Shown in pieces: positions 33,994-43,351 of a DNA stretch of 56,145 bases (the first letter of the stretch is position 1; every line of letters begins with the position of its first letter). The stretch is from an uncultured Ruminococcus sp. GTDB taxonomy: Bacteria > Bacillota > Clostridia > Oscillospirales > Acutalibacteraceae. Below the pieces are notes generated by a model. That model did not search any database and was not told the DNA's origin. It saw only the letters and a list, made by a program, of their open reading frames with translations. The position numbers were made by a program, and so were the translations under genes. The DNA lies in the NCBI GenBank assembly GCA_902768825.1, contig CACXMR010000007.1, forward strand, positions 1-56,145, read 5' to 3'.

Positions 33994-36678
33994 TCATTCT
34001 TCGGTTATGATAATATAGTCAAATGCGATAAATGCGTCCTCGCCCATTATCTGAGCCGCACCTATCATAAATTCATCATAGTATATGGCATTAGGCACGA
34101 ATCTTATGGTCTTTTCTATCCATGAACCGTTCTGAGCGGGATTCACCGTATGGGAATGGATTACCTGAAGGCTCTTGTCCGCAGAATCCTTGATATGGAA
34201 GTTGAGGACCGTGTCCTCCGTCCTGAGCATAAACCTGATTTTGAGGGCATAGGTCTTGCCGATGGTAAGCAGGTTGTTGAGCGGTATTGTCGCATAATTT
34301 CCCGGCTCAGGCTTTGTCGGCCTTGTAGTAAGCACCGTGTGACCGTTTATGAAATGCTCCTCCCAGACGTTCTGGTCAGCGTTGAAATGTGTCCTGCCGT
34401 TTGTGCACTGAAGGAGATAGCCCGCTCTTGCATAGGGATACATACCGCGGTTGGGCTTCAGTGCATAGTTGACAGCCTTGCCGAAGGGAAGAAGCTGTAC
34501 TGCATCGTAGAATTCATCCCTCCTGGGAGAAACAAAGTTTCTTGCTCCGCCAAGGGCAATGCCGTTTTTGCCGAGCCACTGCAGCGGAACCTTTTTGGCA
34601 ACGGCGATCTCATCCTTTGGCAGCGAGCTGAAGAACTTCCTGCCCTTTTCGTTGTTGCACAACACGGCGGAAACTCCCTTTTTGGATTCAACCTTCGGGT
34701 CACGCTTGGCTATGCCCCAGAAATCTCCGATAGTGATATCTCCGTATCTTGGCACAGACTGATAGTCACATTTTTCGCAGTGCTTTGAGCACATGGTGTG
34801 GCTGTGATAAACTCTCTGATACTGATCCTCCTTTGCTCCCCTGACGATCCTTTCCTTTCCGTCGTTGAAGGAAAGCTTGACTATATTGCTGTCCCAGGGG
34901 TGTGACGGAGACTTGTATCTGAACTGATATTCCTTCAGATTATCTCCAAAGGAATCATTGATATATTTCCTGAAGAAAAGTGATGAGGGTGCGTTTCCGC
35001 AGAGGATATCCACCTTGATAAGGTTGTCGTAATCCTTCCTCAGGAATGCCTGCAGACCCGCCAACTGACAGGGCGTACCGGTGAACAGCACAAACTGTCC
35101 CTTTTCAAGGCGCTCCTTCACCTCGGCAAAGACATTGCCCGTAAAGCTCTGCATATACTTTGATTTCTGGAGCTTAGGCAGGTCGTTGATGTTGTCTATG
35201 ACAATGTTCCTGACGGTCAAATCCTCGGTCCATGCGGCTCCCTCAACTGCGCCTCCTCTGCGGAAGGCTTCCTTTGCCATGACAGGGAAAATGCCGCCGC
35301 TGGAGCTTTTGTAGAGCACGTCGTCACCCGCTGCAATAAATTCATACAGATCGGGGGTCTTTGTGTTGGACTTCTTCGGCAGGTTAATGGAGGGGCAAAG
35401 CTTGCTGCAAAGCCCGCAGTTGACACAAAGCTGAGGATTGACGTTTCTCCTGTAGTAGCCCAGCTTGTCGGGCACCAGTGAAACAGCCTCTGCAGGGCAC
35501 ACGCTGACGCAGGCAGAGCAGCCTGTGCAAAGCTCAATATTCTGAGTTGCGGCTACTGACCTGCTTATTGAGGCGTCCGCCTTGAGAGTTGATCTGTCGG
35601 CGCTCAGGGCGTGTTTCAGCCACTCAAGACTTCTCTCACGCTCTCTTTCCATCACGGTGTTTATCCTTCTGTAGTCGATGGGCTTGAGCAGGGAATCATC
35701 TCGCATTATCCTGCTAACATCCGTCACCAGTCTATGCTTGAAGCCAAACAGCGTAGCCAGAGAATGGAAGCGGGAATAGCCTCTTCTGCTGTTGGTTATG
35801 GAAATAAAGTTCCTTCTGAATATCATAGCAAAGCTTGCTCCGTGGCAGGAATCAGTCACCACAAACTCCGCATTGCTGAGATAATACAGCCAATCCTCTA
35901 CCTGAAGGTTCTCTATGCAGTTGGGAAGATTCATTTTTCTGCGGTTATCCGCAAACGTCCAGGGCAGGCCGTCAAGAAGATTGATTATCTTCAGGCCTCC
36001 CAGCTTCTTTGAAATATAAAGCAGAGCCTCACGCTTTTCCGGAGTAGGGTCAAGTATATAGGTCGCTATAAAGGGCTCGGTCTCCCTGTGGGAAGACTTT
36101 TCTGCCAGGGGCTTATAGACCTTTTCGGGGTCGGGAAGGAAAACAGGGTCAAGCACCTGTATCGAATCATTACCGTATGACTCTCTGCAGATACGCACGC
36201 CGTCGTCCTCTCTTATTCCTATAGCGTCAAACCTGTGCATGAGCTTTGAAATAGCCATCCTCTCGTCATCGGGAGCAAAATCCACCCCGTGACCGAAGGA
36301 CACGCCGTAGGCTATCTTCTTTTTGCTGTCATCCGCAAAGTCAAGATAAAATGCCTTGCCGGCACTCTTGCTGATGCCGTAGTTCCAGACCTGGTCGGAG
36401 CCTATGACAAAGGTATCGCACAGGTCGTTAAGCTTGTGATAATCCTTGAGCTCCAGCGCAGGAGCAATATTATAGTGTTCGTTTGCAAAGCGTCTTGCAT
36501 GGGTCATTTCGTGCTCAAAATCCTTACCGCTGTTTTTAGGCAGCACCTTGTCTATCATGAGCACAGAGTATCCCAGTGAGGATATCACCTGATTAAGCGC
36601 ATAATAAGTCGCAACACTGCCGTAGTTGCAGCCCATCCACACACCGAGAATACCCACATCATATTTTTTATCTGCCAC
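33994..36678 (-). CDS. Four-part fusion: pyruvyl transferase, 2[4Fe-4S] ferredoxin, FrhB-like domain and beta-sandwich
   Basis: An 894-residue cytoplasmic protein. Residues 1-350 are a polysaccharide pyruvyl transferase ('GVWMGCNYGSVATYYAL', 'FVIGSDQVWNYG', 'EFVVTDSCHGASFAMIF'). About 372-425 is a ferredoxin with two complete sets, 'CTGCSACVSVCP' and 'CVNCGLCSKLCP'. About 440-725 is a domain like the beta subunit of coenzyme F420 hydrogenase/dehydrogenase ('KSSSGGIFPVMAKEA', 'GTPCQLAGLQAFL', further Cys at 'CSKHCEKC'). The last 150 residues look like a beta-sandwich. Firmicutes generally lack F420, so the FrhB part may use flavin. First gene of the glycan operon. The combined reaction is unknown. 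Confidence 0.85.
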   Translation of the reverse strand: MADKKYDVGILGVWMGCNYGSVATYYALNQVISSLGYSVLMIDKVLPKNSGKDFEHEMTHARRFANEHYNIAPALELKDYHKLNDLCDTFVIGSDQVWNYGISKSAGKAFYLDFADDSKKKIAYGVSFGHGVDFAPDDERMAISKLMHRFDAIGIREDDGVRICRESYGNDSIQVLDPVFLPDPEKVYKPLAEKSSHRETEPFIATYILDPTPEKREALLYISKKLGGLKIINLLDGLPWTFADNRRKMNLPNCIENLQVEDWLYYLSNAEFVVTDSCHGASFAMIFRRNFISITNSRRGYSRFHSLATLFGFKHRLVTDVSRIMRDDSLLKPIDYRRINTVMERERERSLEWLKHALSADRSTLKADASISRSVAATQNIELCTGCSACVSVCPAEAVSLVPDKLGYYRRNVNPQLCVNCGLCSKLCPSINLPKKSNTKTPDLYEFIAAGDDVLYKSSSGGIFPVMAKEAFRRGGAVEGAAWTEDLTVRNIVIDNINDLPKLQKSKYMQSFTGNVFAEVKERLEKGQFVLFTGTPCQLAGLQAFLRKDYDNLIKVDILCGNAPSSLFFRKYINDSFGDNLKEYQFRYKSPSHPWDSNIVKLSFNDGKERIVRGAKEDQYQRVYHSHTMCSKHCEKCDYQSVPRYGDITIGDFWGIAKRDPKVESKKGVSAVLCNNEKGRKFFSSLPKDEIAVAKKVPLQWLGKNGIALGGARNFVSPRRDEFYDAVQLLPFGKAVNYALKPNRGMYPYARAGYLLQCTNGRTHFNADQNVWEEHFINGHTVLTTRPTKPEPGNYATIPLNNLLTIGKTYALKIRFMLRTEDTVLNFHIKDSADKSLQVIHSHTVNPAQNGSWIEKTIRFVPNAIYYDEFMIGAAQIMGEDAFIAFDYIIITEE

Positions 36679-36774
36679 GGCCCATCACCTCAATGATTAA
36701 TTAACGGCATCCGCAGGAGCCTGCCGCTGCGCCGCTCCTTCCGGCTGCCTTTTAACATAATTTCACATTATATT

Positions 36775-36803
36775 ATTATACACCGATGCACAGGATTAAT
36801 CAA
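36775..36803 (-). promoter_or_regulatory. Promoter of the surface glycan operon
   Basis: On the minus strand TTGATT (36798-36803), 17-base spacer, TATAAT (36775-36780), about 95 bases before the fusion gene. Confidence 0.7.
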
Positions 36804-36883
36804 CCCATATTTTTTGGAACAGACCGACATTTGCACTCTCACAAAATTGTAGTAAAGTCTGTAGTAAAGCTGCTCATTTTGTA

Positions 36884-36912
36884 TTGCAAAACTCACGGAT
36901 GTTTGATATAAT
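36884..36912 (+). promoter_or_regulatory. Promoter of the Big2 giant gene
   Basis: TTGCAA (36884-36889), 17-base spacer, TATAAT (36907-36912). Together with the divergent promoter it accounts for the 311 bases without a gene between 36679 and 36989. Confidence 0.7.
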
Positions 36913-36989
36913 TACATTGTATAGTTTATGCTTTTTGGGTAATATGGCTATATTATCTATTTCAGAATTCAGGAAAAGGATGCGATGAC

Positions 36990-39900
36990 ATGAAGATCAG
37001 TGGTATTTTCAAAAAGCTGGCGTCTGTGATGCTTGCCGGTGCTGTCTGTTCCGGAATGTCTGCGCTTGCCGCACCTATCACCACGGAATATGATATCCGG
37101 ACGGATACGGCAGGAAGCAGTAACACTGCAGTCGGAGAACTGACAGAAGAGGGCAAGGTCACAGCAGTGACTCCCATGGCTAAAGAGTCACTAAACTCAT
37201 TATCGGCCTTCAAGTCGGACGTTGTGACCGTAGGTGTCAGAGGAAGATACTACACCACAGCAGCCGAGGCTCTGGCAAGGGTCAACGAGATAAGGCTTGA
37301 GGCTTGCAAGGAGGGTCTTGTGAACCCTGCAAACCCATCAAAGAAGCTGACCCTTACTGATTATCAGCCCCTGAGATGGTCCTCGGAGCTGGAGACCATC
37401 GCAAGGCAGAGAGCGGCTGAGGCCTGCATCAGAAGGGATCATGTAAGACCAAACGACAGGGACACCTTCACCCTTTCAATGCCCGGCAGCAACAAGGAGG
37501 GCGAGGTGCTTGCGTGGAACGGCTATCAGAATATGCTCTATGGCATACAGCAGTTCTACGATGAAAAAGAGGACTATGTTTACGGCACCGACAAGGAATC
37601 AGGACACTACAAGATACTCATCAACCCTGAGTATACCCATATAGGTCTTGCAGGGTTCTTCTCCGTTGACTGCGGTGTTTCCTATTCGTCCTTTGCGGGA
37701 CGTCTCTACAAGAGCAAAAGCCCTCTTGACGGCAAATATGGACCCTATGTGGATGACACCATGGTGTCCATAAAGGTCAAGTCCAAATATCTGTCGGCTC
37801 CTGAGCTTGTCTGCACTACAGGCAAGACCGGCGCACAGATCAAGGGTACCTCGCTGAAATATGAGATGTGCTCCACCACCACCATAGACGGTGAAAAGGG
37901 CAAGGTCTACTATGTGGGCGACATCAAATGGACCAGCAGCAACACCAAGGTCGCTATCGTAACAAACGGCGTGGTAAAGGCTATTGGTGTGGGTACTACC
38001 ACCATAACCGCTTATTCGTCACTCACGGGCGCTACGGCAAAGATGACTGTTGAGGTCATTCCCGTGACCCTGTCGGTAACTCTTGACAGAGAAAACCTCA
38101 ATCTTGAGGTAGGCAAGACAGGCACCCTCAAAGCTACGGTGCTTCCTCAGGAGGCTCCTAACAAGACCCTCAGATGGAAGACCTCAAACAGTAATGTGGT
38201 GACGGTCAATAACGGCAAGCTCACGGCTAAGAATGTGGGCACAGCCACCATTACTGCAACGGCTGTTAACGGCGCATACTTCCAGTGTGTAGTCACAGTC
38301 ACCCGCCCGCCGTCAAAGGTAAGTCTCAACAAGACAAGCACGACCATCGGCGTGGGAGAGTCCGAACAGCTTGAAGCGATACTTCCCGCACACAGCACTG
38401 AAGGCGACTTTATATGGAGATCCAGCAACAGTGCGGTGGTAGTAGTAACCGACGGTAAGATCAAGGCTCAGCAGAAGGGCTCAGCTACCATCACGGTCAA
38501 GACATATAACGGCAAGTCCGCAACCTGCAATGTCACCGTAAAGGCGGCTCCCACATCCATTACCCTCAATCAGAAGAAGATCGATGTGGGTATCGGCGAG
38601 AGTCTCACCCTGAAAAGCACTATTCCGGTGGGCAGCGCATCAGGCAGCCGACGCTGGACCTCCAGCAACGAAAACGCCCTGACCGTGGACAACGGCAAGG
38701 TGAAGGCGCTCAAGGAGGGCAATTCCATAGTAATTGTAAGGACCTATAACGGCAAGAGCGCAGCCTGCAGCATCAACGTGAAGAAGGCACCGCTGTCGGT
38801 GAAATTCGCCTCCTCCGAAACGGTCATAGGCGTGGGCGAGTCAGTGCAGCTTGATCCGGTGTTCAGGGAGGGATACGCTTCCTTCTCAAACACATGGAAG
38901 TCAAGCAATACGGCTGTTGCCAAGGTCGTTGGCGGCAAGGTAACGGCTGTCAAGGCCGGCACTGCGACCATTACCATGACCACCTTCAACGGCAAGAAGG
39001 CATCCTGCATTGTCAGGGTAAAGAATGCTCCTTCAAAGATAACCCTTGACAAGACAAGTCTTAACATGGGCGTGGGCGAAAACGTCCAGCTCAATTATAG
39101 TCTGCCTCAGGGCAGCGCCAGCAGCGTCATAACCTGGAGCAGCAACAGCAGCAAAGTGACTGTAAAGGACGGCAAGGTTACCGCACAGAGCGATGGCACT
39201 GCTACGATTACAGTCAAGACATATAACGGCAAGATCGCTAGGTGCACCATCACAGTCAAGGCGGCACCCGGCTGGATAAAGCTCAATGAAACAAAGAAGA
39301 TCGTTGGCGTCGGTGAGACCATACAGCTCAAGGCTACCATACCTTCGGGATCTGCCTCCTCGGTGATAAGATGGACCTCATCGGACAACGATGTCCTCAC
39401 AGTAGAAAACGGTCTTGTAAAGGCTGTGGGCGTGGGCGTCACCACCATCAATGCAAGAACGTATAACGGAAAGCTTGCAATGTGTTCCTTTGTGGTAAGG
39501 AACGCTCCCGACAGCATAGAGCTCAGCAGCAGTGCGATATCCCTGGGCGTTGGCGAAAAGCTGACCCTTACGCCTGTGCTTCCCCAGAGCACCGCATCTG
39601 ACAAGCTTACCTGGTCAACCTCAAATTCCGCCGTCGTTGCCGTTAAGGCCGGAGTGCTGACGGCAAAGAGCGCAGGAGATGCTACCGTTAAGGTCAAGAC
39701 CTTCAACGGCAAGATCGCATCCTGCAAGGTGAAGGTCCTTGCGGCTCCCACTTCGCTTTCAATGAGCGTCAGCAAAACAGACCTGGGCGCAGGAGAAAAA
39801 TATCAGCTTTCAACATCACTTCCGACCGGAACAGCCTCCGGTACGATAACATGGACAAGCAGCAACGAGAGCGTGGTGTCTGTTGACGACACCGGAAAGC

Positions 39901-42425
39901 TCACCGCATACAAGACAGGCACTGCGGTCATCACCGCAAAGACCTTCAACGGGGTTACGGCAAAGTGCAGTGTGACTGTCAAGGAAGGACCCACTTCCGT
40001 AAGCATCAGCGAATCAAAGATATTCGTGGGCAAGGGAGAGTCTGTTACCCTCAAGGCGATCCTTCCTGCAAAGACAGCTTCTGCTAATATAACCTGGACC
40101 TCAAACAATACCGATGTCGCCACAGTGAGCGACGGTACCGTCAAGGCAGTAGGCATCGGCACGGCGATCATTATAGTCAAGACCTTTAACGGTGTAAAGG
40201 CTTCGTGCCCGGTGGTCGTAAGGGAAGCTCACACACAGCTTTCGGTCAGCTCGGACAAAAAGACTTTAGGCGTGGGAGAGACTGTCTATCTTGACGCAGT
40301 GCTTCCCGCAAACGAAGCATCCTACAAGCTCACCTGGGCAAGCGGCAACAAGGCAATTGTGGCTGCGTCAAAGGGCAAGGTGGTCGCAAAGGCCACAGGT
40401 ACGACTATAGTATCCGTCAAGACATATAACGGACTGCGTGCGGTTTGCAACGTGACAGTCAAGAAAGCTCCCGATAAGGTAACACTAAACAAGACCAGCA
40501 GGAAGATGGGCGTAGGCGAGACCTTCCAGCTGACTGCAAAGCTGCCTGAGGGCACCGCATCCGACAGCATGGTCTGGACAACAAGCAGCAAGAAAGTCGC
40601 AGATGTGGACGCAACGGGCAAGATCACCGCTATGGGCACGGGTACGGCTACAATAACAGTGACCACCTTCAACGGCAAGACAGCTACCTGCAAGGTGACT
40701 GTAAAGCGAGCTCCCGCAGCCGGAGATATTTCTGTCAGCGACATCAAGGTCTACCTCGGCAAGGGAGAGTCCTTCCAGCTGTCGGCATCTCTTGCATCAG
40801 ATACTGCATCTGAGTTCAGATGGATGTCAAATGCAGAGGACATCGCAAAGGTCAGCAGCAACGGCAAGGTCACAACCTACAGCGCAGGCTCAGCAATAAT
40901 TTCTGTAAGAACATATAACAACATCAAGGCTGTTACCTCAGTAGTGGTAAGAGAAGAGCCAACCGACCTTACCCTCAGTGAGCAGGCAGTTACAATGGCA
41001 ATGGGAGAAAAGGCGGAGCTTACCGCTAAGTTCCCGGCAGGCACCTACGCAAGGATCAAGTGGACGTCATCTGATGAATCGGTTGTTAAGGTGAATGACG
41101 GCGTTGTCGAGTCGGTAGGACTTGGCAAGGCAGTTGTCAAGGCTGAGCTTTATAACGGTATTTCCAGAAGCTGCAGCTTTGAGATACTCAATCAGCCCGA
41201 CAGCATCAGCCTCAGCAAAAGCAAGCTTATCCTTGGTGAGGGCGAGACCTATCAGCTTGATTATATCCTCCCCGAAGGAAGCATTTCAAACGTGATCGAC
41301 TGGAGCACCTCTGATGAGAGCGTTGTTACTGTCAACGGCGGCAAGCTCAAGGCAGTGGGTACCGGCAGTGCAAAGGTCACTGTCACAACCTTCAACAGCA
41401 AGTCGGCGGTCTGTGATGTAACTGTTCGCTTTGCACCCTCTGACGGCGATCTTTCCATCAGTGACGGACAGAACGACGTGACTAACCAGAGAGTATTCAT
41501 CGGAGTCGGTGAGACATTGACGCTTAAATCGGTGCTTCCCTCGGATTGCGCCGGAGAGCTTGCATGGAAATCAACCGACGAGACACTCTTCTCTGTAGAG
41601 AACGGCAAGCTTACAGGTATTACCCCCGGAGCTGCGGCAGTAACTCTCAGAGCATACAACGGAGTGATAGTCAAGACTTATGTTAGCGTCAAAGAGGCTC
41701 CTGAGAGTGTATCCTTTGACGAGGAAGCTATTGATATGGGTGTCGGCGAGCAGGTAGAGCTTGCAGCAAAGCTTCCCTATGGTTCATCCTCCGCTATCAC
41801 ATGGACATCAAGCAACACTAAGGCTGCAACCGTCAAGGAAGGCGTGATAACTGCCGTGGCAGGCGGTACTGCAGTGATAAAGGCAAAGACCTACAACGGC
41901 AAGACAGCCTCCTGCACCGTAAATGTCAGCGCTGCACCCAATTCTATCACACTCAGCGCTGCCCGCAAGACTATCGGCACCGGCGAATCCATACAGCTTG
42001 ATTATACCCTTCCCGCCGGAACAGCTTCACACAGCATAATCTGGTCGTCAAGCAATGAGAGCGTTGCTACGGTAAAGAACGGCAAGGTCACAGCTTCATC
42101 TGCAAATGTGGGAACGACTGTCATCACAGTCACCGCCTTCAATGGCACATCAGCTTCCTGCACAGTGACCGTAAAGAACAGACCCACAGAGATCACTCTT
42201 ACTGAGACGGACAGACAGCTCGTGATCGGAGAAACCTTTGATCTGGGTGTTGCGTTCCTGGAGGATGAGGCTTCCGACAAGATCACCTGGACAAGCTATA
42301 ACGAGGATATCGCCACAGTAGATAACGGCAAGGTAACTGCTGTCGGCACCGGTGCGGTATATGTTGTTGCAAGGACCTTTAATGGTATTGCGGCAAAGTG
42401 CCGTGTAGCTGTCAAGGCTCAATAA
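36990..42425 (+). CDS. Giant secreted CAP-domain protein with about 19 Big2 repeats
   Basis: An 1811-residue extracellular protein. A signal peptide (1-28, cleavage near 'SALAAP') is followed by a CAP/SCP domain (about 75-245; 'ALARVNEIRLEAC', 'RWSSELETIARQRAAE', 'HYKILINPEYTHIGLA'). The rest is a chain of bacterial Ig-like Big2 domains of about 80 residues: one divergent and 18 regular, each with 'VGxGE', 'xWxSSN', 'GKVTA', 'TYNGK'. In 16 of the 18 regular repeats the last strand carries one Cys. No anchor, LPXTG or SLH motif ends the protein, so it may be released or bound through the repeats. Likely an adhesin or surface fibre; ligand unknown. Confidence 0.92.
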   Translation: MKISGIFKKLASVMLAGAVCSGMSALAAPITTEYDIRTDTAGSSNTAVGELTEEGKVTAVTPMAKESLNSLSAFKSDVVTVGVRGRYYTTAAEALARVNEIRLEACKEGLVNPANPSKKLTLTDYQPLRWSSELETIARQRAAEACIRRDHVRPNDRDTFTLSMPGSNKEGEVLAWNGYQNMLYGIQQFYDEKEDYVYGTDKESGHYKILINPEYTHIGLAGFFSVDCGVSYSSFAGRLYKSKSPLDGKYGPYVDDTMVSIKVKSKYLSAPELVCTTGKTGAQIKGTSLKYEMCSTTTIDGEKGKVYYVGDIKWTSSNTKVAIVTNGVVKAIGVGTTTITAYSSLTGATAKMTVEVIPVTLSVTLDRENLNLEVGKTGTLKATVLPQEAPNKTLRWKTSNSNVVTVNNGKLTAKNVGTATITATAVNGAYFQCVVTVTRPPSKVSLNKTSTTIGVGESEQLEAILPAHSTEGDFIWRSSNSAVVVVTDGKIKAQQKGSATITVKTYNGKSATCNVTVKAAPTSITLNQKKIDVGIGESLTLKSTIPVGSASGSRRWTSSNENALTVDNGKVKALKEGNSIVIVRTYNGKSAACSINVKKAPLSVKFASSETVIGVGESVQLDPVFREGYASFSNTWKSSNTAVAKVVGGKVTAVKAGTATITMTTFNGKKASCIVRVKNAPSKITLDKTSLNMGVGENVQLNYSLPQGSASSVITWSSNSSKVTVKDGKVTAQSDGTATITVKTYNGKIARCTITVKAAPGWIKLNETKKIVGVGETIQLKATIPSGSASSVIRWTSSDNDVLTVENGLVKAVGVGVTTINARTYNGKLAMCSFVVRNAPDSIELSSSAISLGVGEKLTLTPVLPQSTASDKLTWSTSNSAVVAVKAGVLTAKSAGDATVKVKTFNGKIASCKVKVLAAPTSLSMSVSKTDLGAGEKYQLSTSLPTGTASGTITWTSSNESVVSVDDTGKLTAYKTGTAVITAKTFNGVTAKCSVTVKEGPTSVSISESKIFVGKGESVTLKAILPAKTASANITWTSNNTDVATVSDGTVKAVGIGTAIIIVKTFNGVKASCPVVVREAHTQLSVSSDKKTLGVGETVYLDAVLPANEASYKLTWASGNKAIVAASKGKVVAKATGTTIVSVKTYNGLRAVCNVTVKKAPDKVTLNKTSRKMGVGETFQLTAKLPEGTASDSMVWTTSSKKVADVDATGKITAMGTGTATITVTTFNGKTATCKVTVKRAPAAGDISVSDIKVYLGKGESFQLSASLASDTASEFRWMSNAEDIAKVSSNGKVTTYSAGSAIISVRTYNNIKAVTSVVVREEPTDLTLSEQAVTMAMGEKAELTAKFPAGTYARIKWTSSDESVVKVNDGVVESVGLGKAVVKAELYNGISRSCSFEILNQPDSISLSKSKLILGEGETYQLDYILPEGSISNVIDWSTSDESVVTVNGGKLKAVGTGSAKVTVTTFNSKSAVCDVTVRFAPSDGDLSISDGQNDVTNQRVFIGVGETLTLKSVLPSDCAGELAWKSTDETLFSVENGKLTGITPGAAAVTLRAYNGVIVKTYVSVKEAPESVSFDEEAIDMGVGEQVELAAKLPYGSSSAITWTSSNTKAATVKEGVITAVAGGTAVIKAKTYNGKTASCTVNVSAAPNSITLSAARKTIGTGESIQLDYTLPAGTASHSIIWSSSNESVATVKNGKVTASSANVGTTVITVTAFNGTSASCTVTVKNRPTEITLTETDRQLVIGETFDLGVAFLEDEASDKITWTSYNEDIATVDNGKVTAVGTGAVYVVARTFNGIAAKCRVAVKAQ

Positions 42426-42488
42426 ATCTATTCAGCCGGAGCACCTTAAAGGATTGGTGCAAATACAAAAAAATAAGCAAAATAATAA

Positions 42489-42517
42489 GAGGACTGGTCC
42501 TTACGGGATCAGTCCTC
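42489..42517 (+). terminator. Terminator of the Big2 giant gene
   Basis: Stem GAGGACTG / CAGTCCTC with an inner GTCC / GGGA helix, followed by ACTTGTTTATT. The T-run is weak. Confidence 0.55.
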
Positions 42518-42570
42518 ACTTGTTTATTGCGATGCTTTCGGCTTTTTTCTGAACAACATGTTTTCTTTTT

Positions 42571-42717
42571 AGTGAATAACGAATAGTGAATAGAGAATAA
42601 CGAATAATACGGAAACGCCCGTGGGAGCATCACTATAAACTATTCACTATTCTCTATTCACTATTCACTGAGCCCCCGAACATAGTGAGGGGGCGTTTCC
42701 GTGAGGGGGCGTTTCCG
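42571..42717. repeat. GAATAGT-type hairpin repeat, copy B
   Basis: Same layout as copies A and C: left arm AGTGAATAACGAATAGTGAA, centre with GGAAACGCCC, right arm CTATTCACTATTCTCTATTC, then GCCCCC...GGGGGC and GTTTCCG. The last part (GTGAGGGGGCGTTTCCG) is doubled here. No tRNA gene follows this copy directly, unlike the other two. Confidence 0.88.
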
Positions 42718-42841
42718 ATGCCACAAAAGATAATTGGCTTAGAGATTGGCGGACTCGAATTAACACAATTATTATTTGAATAATGCAAGCGGGAAAAATG
42801 TTCTGCTGTATCAGGTTTTATCTGAGCTATAGTTTATCTTT

Positions 42842-42972
42842 TAGTGAATAACGAATAGTGAATAGAGAATAACGAATAATACGGAAACGCCCAGGGACGC
42901 ATCACTATAAACTATTCACTATTCTCTATTCACTATTCATTGAGCCCCCGAACGTAGTGAGGGGCGTTTCCG
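42842..42972. repeat. GAATAGT-type hairpin repeat, copy C, abutting tRNA-Arg
   Basis: Nearly identical to copy B and 271 bases after it. It ends on the base next to the 3' end of the minus-strand tRNA-Arg gene. On the tRNA strand the trailer starts CGGAAACGCCCC. Between copies B and C (42718-42841) I see nothing coding. Confidence 0.88.
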
Positions 42973-43046
42973 TCTGCCCGGGGAGATTCGAACTCCCGAT
43001 CTTCAGAGTCGGAGTCTGATGCATTATCCAGCTGTGCTACGGGCAG
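42973..43046 (-). tRNA. tRNA-Arg (anticodon CCG)
   Basis: A 74-base class I tRNA. Acceptor CTGCCCG pairs with CGGGCAG, discriminator A. The anticodon stem TCAGA/TCTGA closes loop CTCCGAC, giving anticodon CCG, which reads CGG arginine codons. T-arm: GGGAG, TTCGAAT, CTCCC. CCA is not encoded. Confidence 0.95.
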
Positions 43047-43089
43047 ATACTATATCGATGGATCAGCATAAGTCTTTTCCACAACAGAT

Positions 43090-43118
43090 ATTCTATCACA
43101 TACTTATAAAAAAAACAA
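43090..43118 (-). promoter_or_regulatory. Promoter of tRNA-Arg
   Basis: On the minus strand TTGTTT (43113-43118), 17-base spacer, TAGAAT (43090-43095), with the same GATAGAAT as the tRNA-Leu promoter. Confidence 0.55.
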
Positions 43119-43244
43119 GCCCCCTGATGTGGGTTATCGTGACAAGCATTGTCTGATATGGTGAATAACGGTCTCTGATTGACGATTTGACCCCACATTT
43201 TTGCGTTCTGATGTGCATTTTCTCAAGGACAAGTCATTTTCAGG

Positions 43245-43273
43245 TTGCAAGCGGGGCCATTTGAGTGTATAAT
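43245..43273 (+). promoter_or_regulatory. Promoter of the ade operon
   Basis: TTGCAA (43245-43250), 17-base spacer, TATAAT (43268-43273), 78 bases before ade. I see no purine riboswitch in the leader. Confidence 0.7.
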
Positions 43274-43351
43274 AGATTGTAACTGACATACGGACGGGGA
43301 ATCAAAGGACTTGACCCATCATAACAGAGCACAAAAAACGGAGGTTGAAAT

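Noticed and set aside
36990-42425. Many long minus-strand open frames under the Big2 gene
   Set aside because: They repeat with the Big2 period, lack ribosome sites and have no domain signature; they are shadows of the repeated coding sequence.
43274-43351. Purine riboswitch before adenine deaminase
   Set aside because: The conserved junction and loop bases of the purine aptamer are not found in the short leader.
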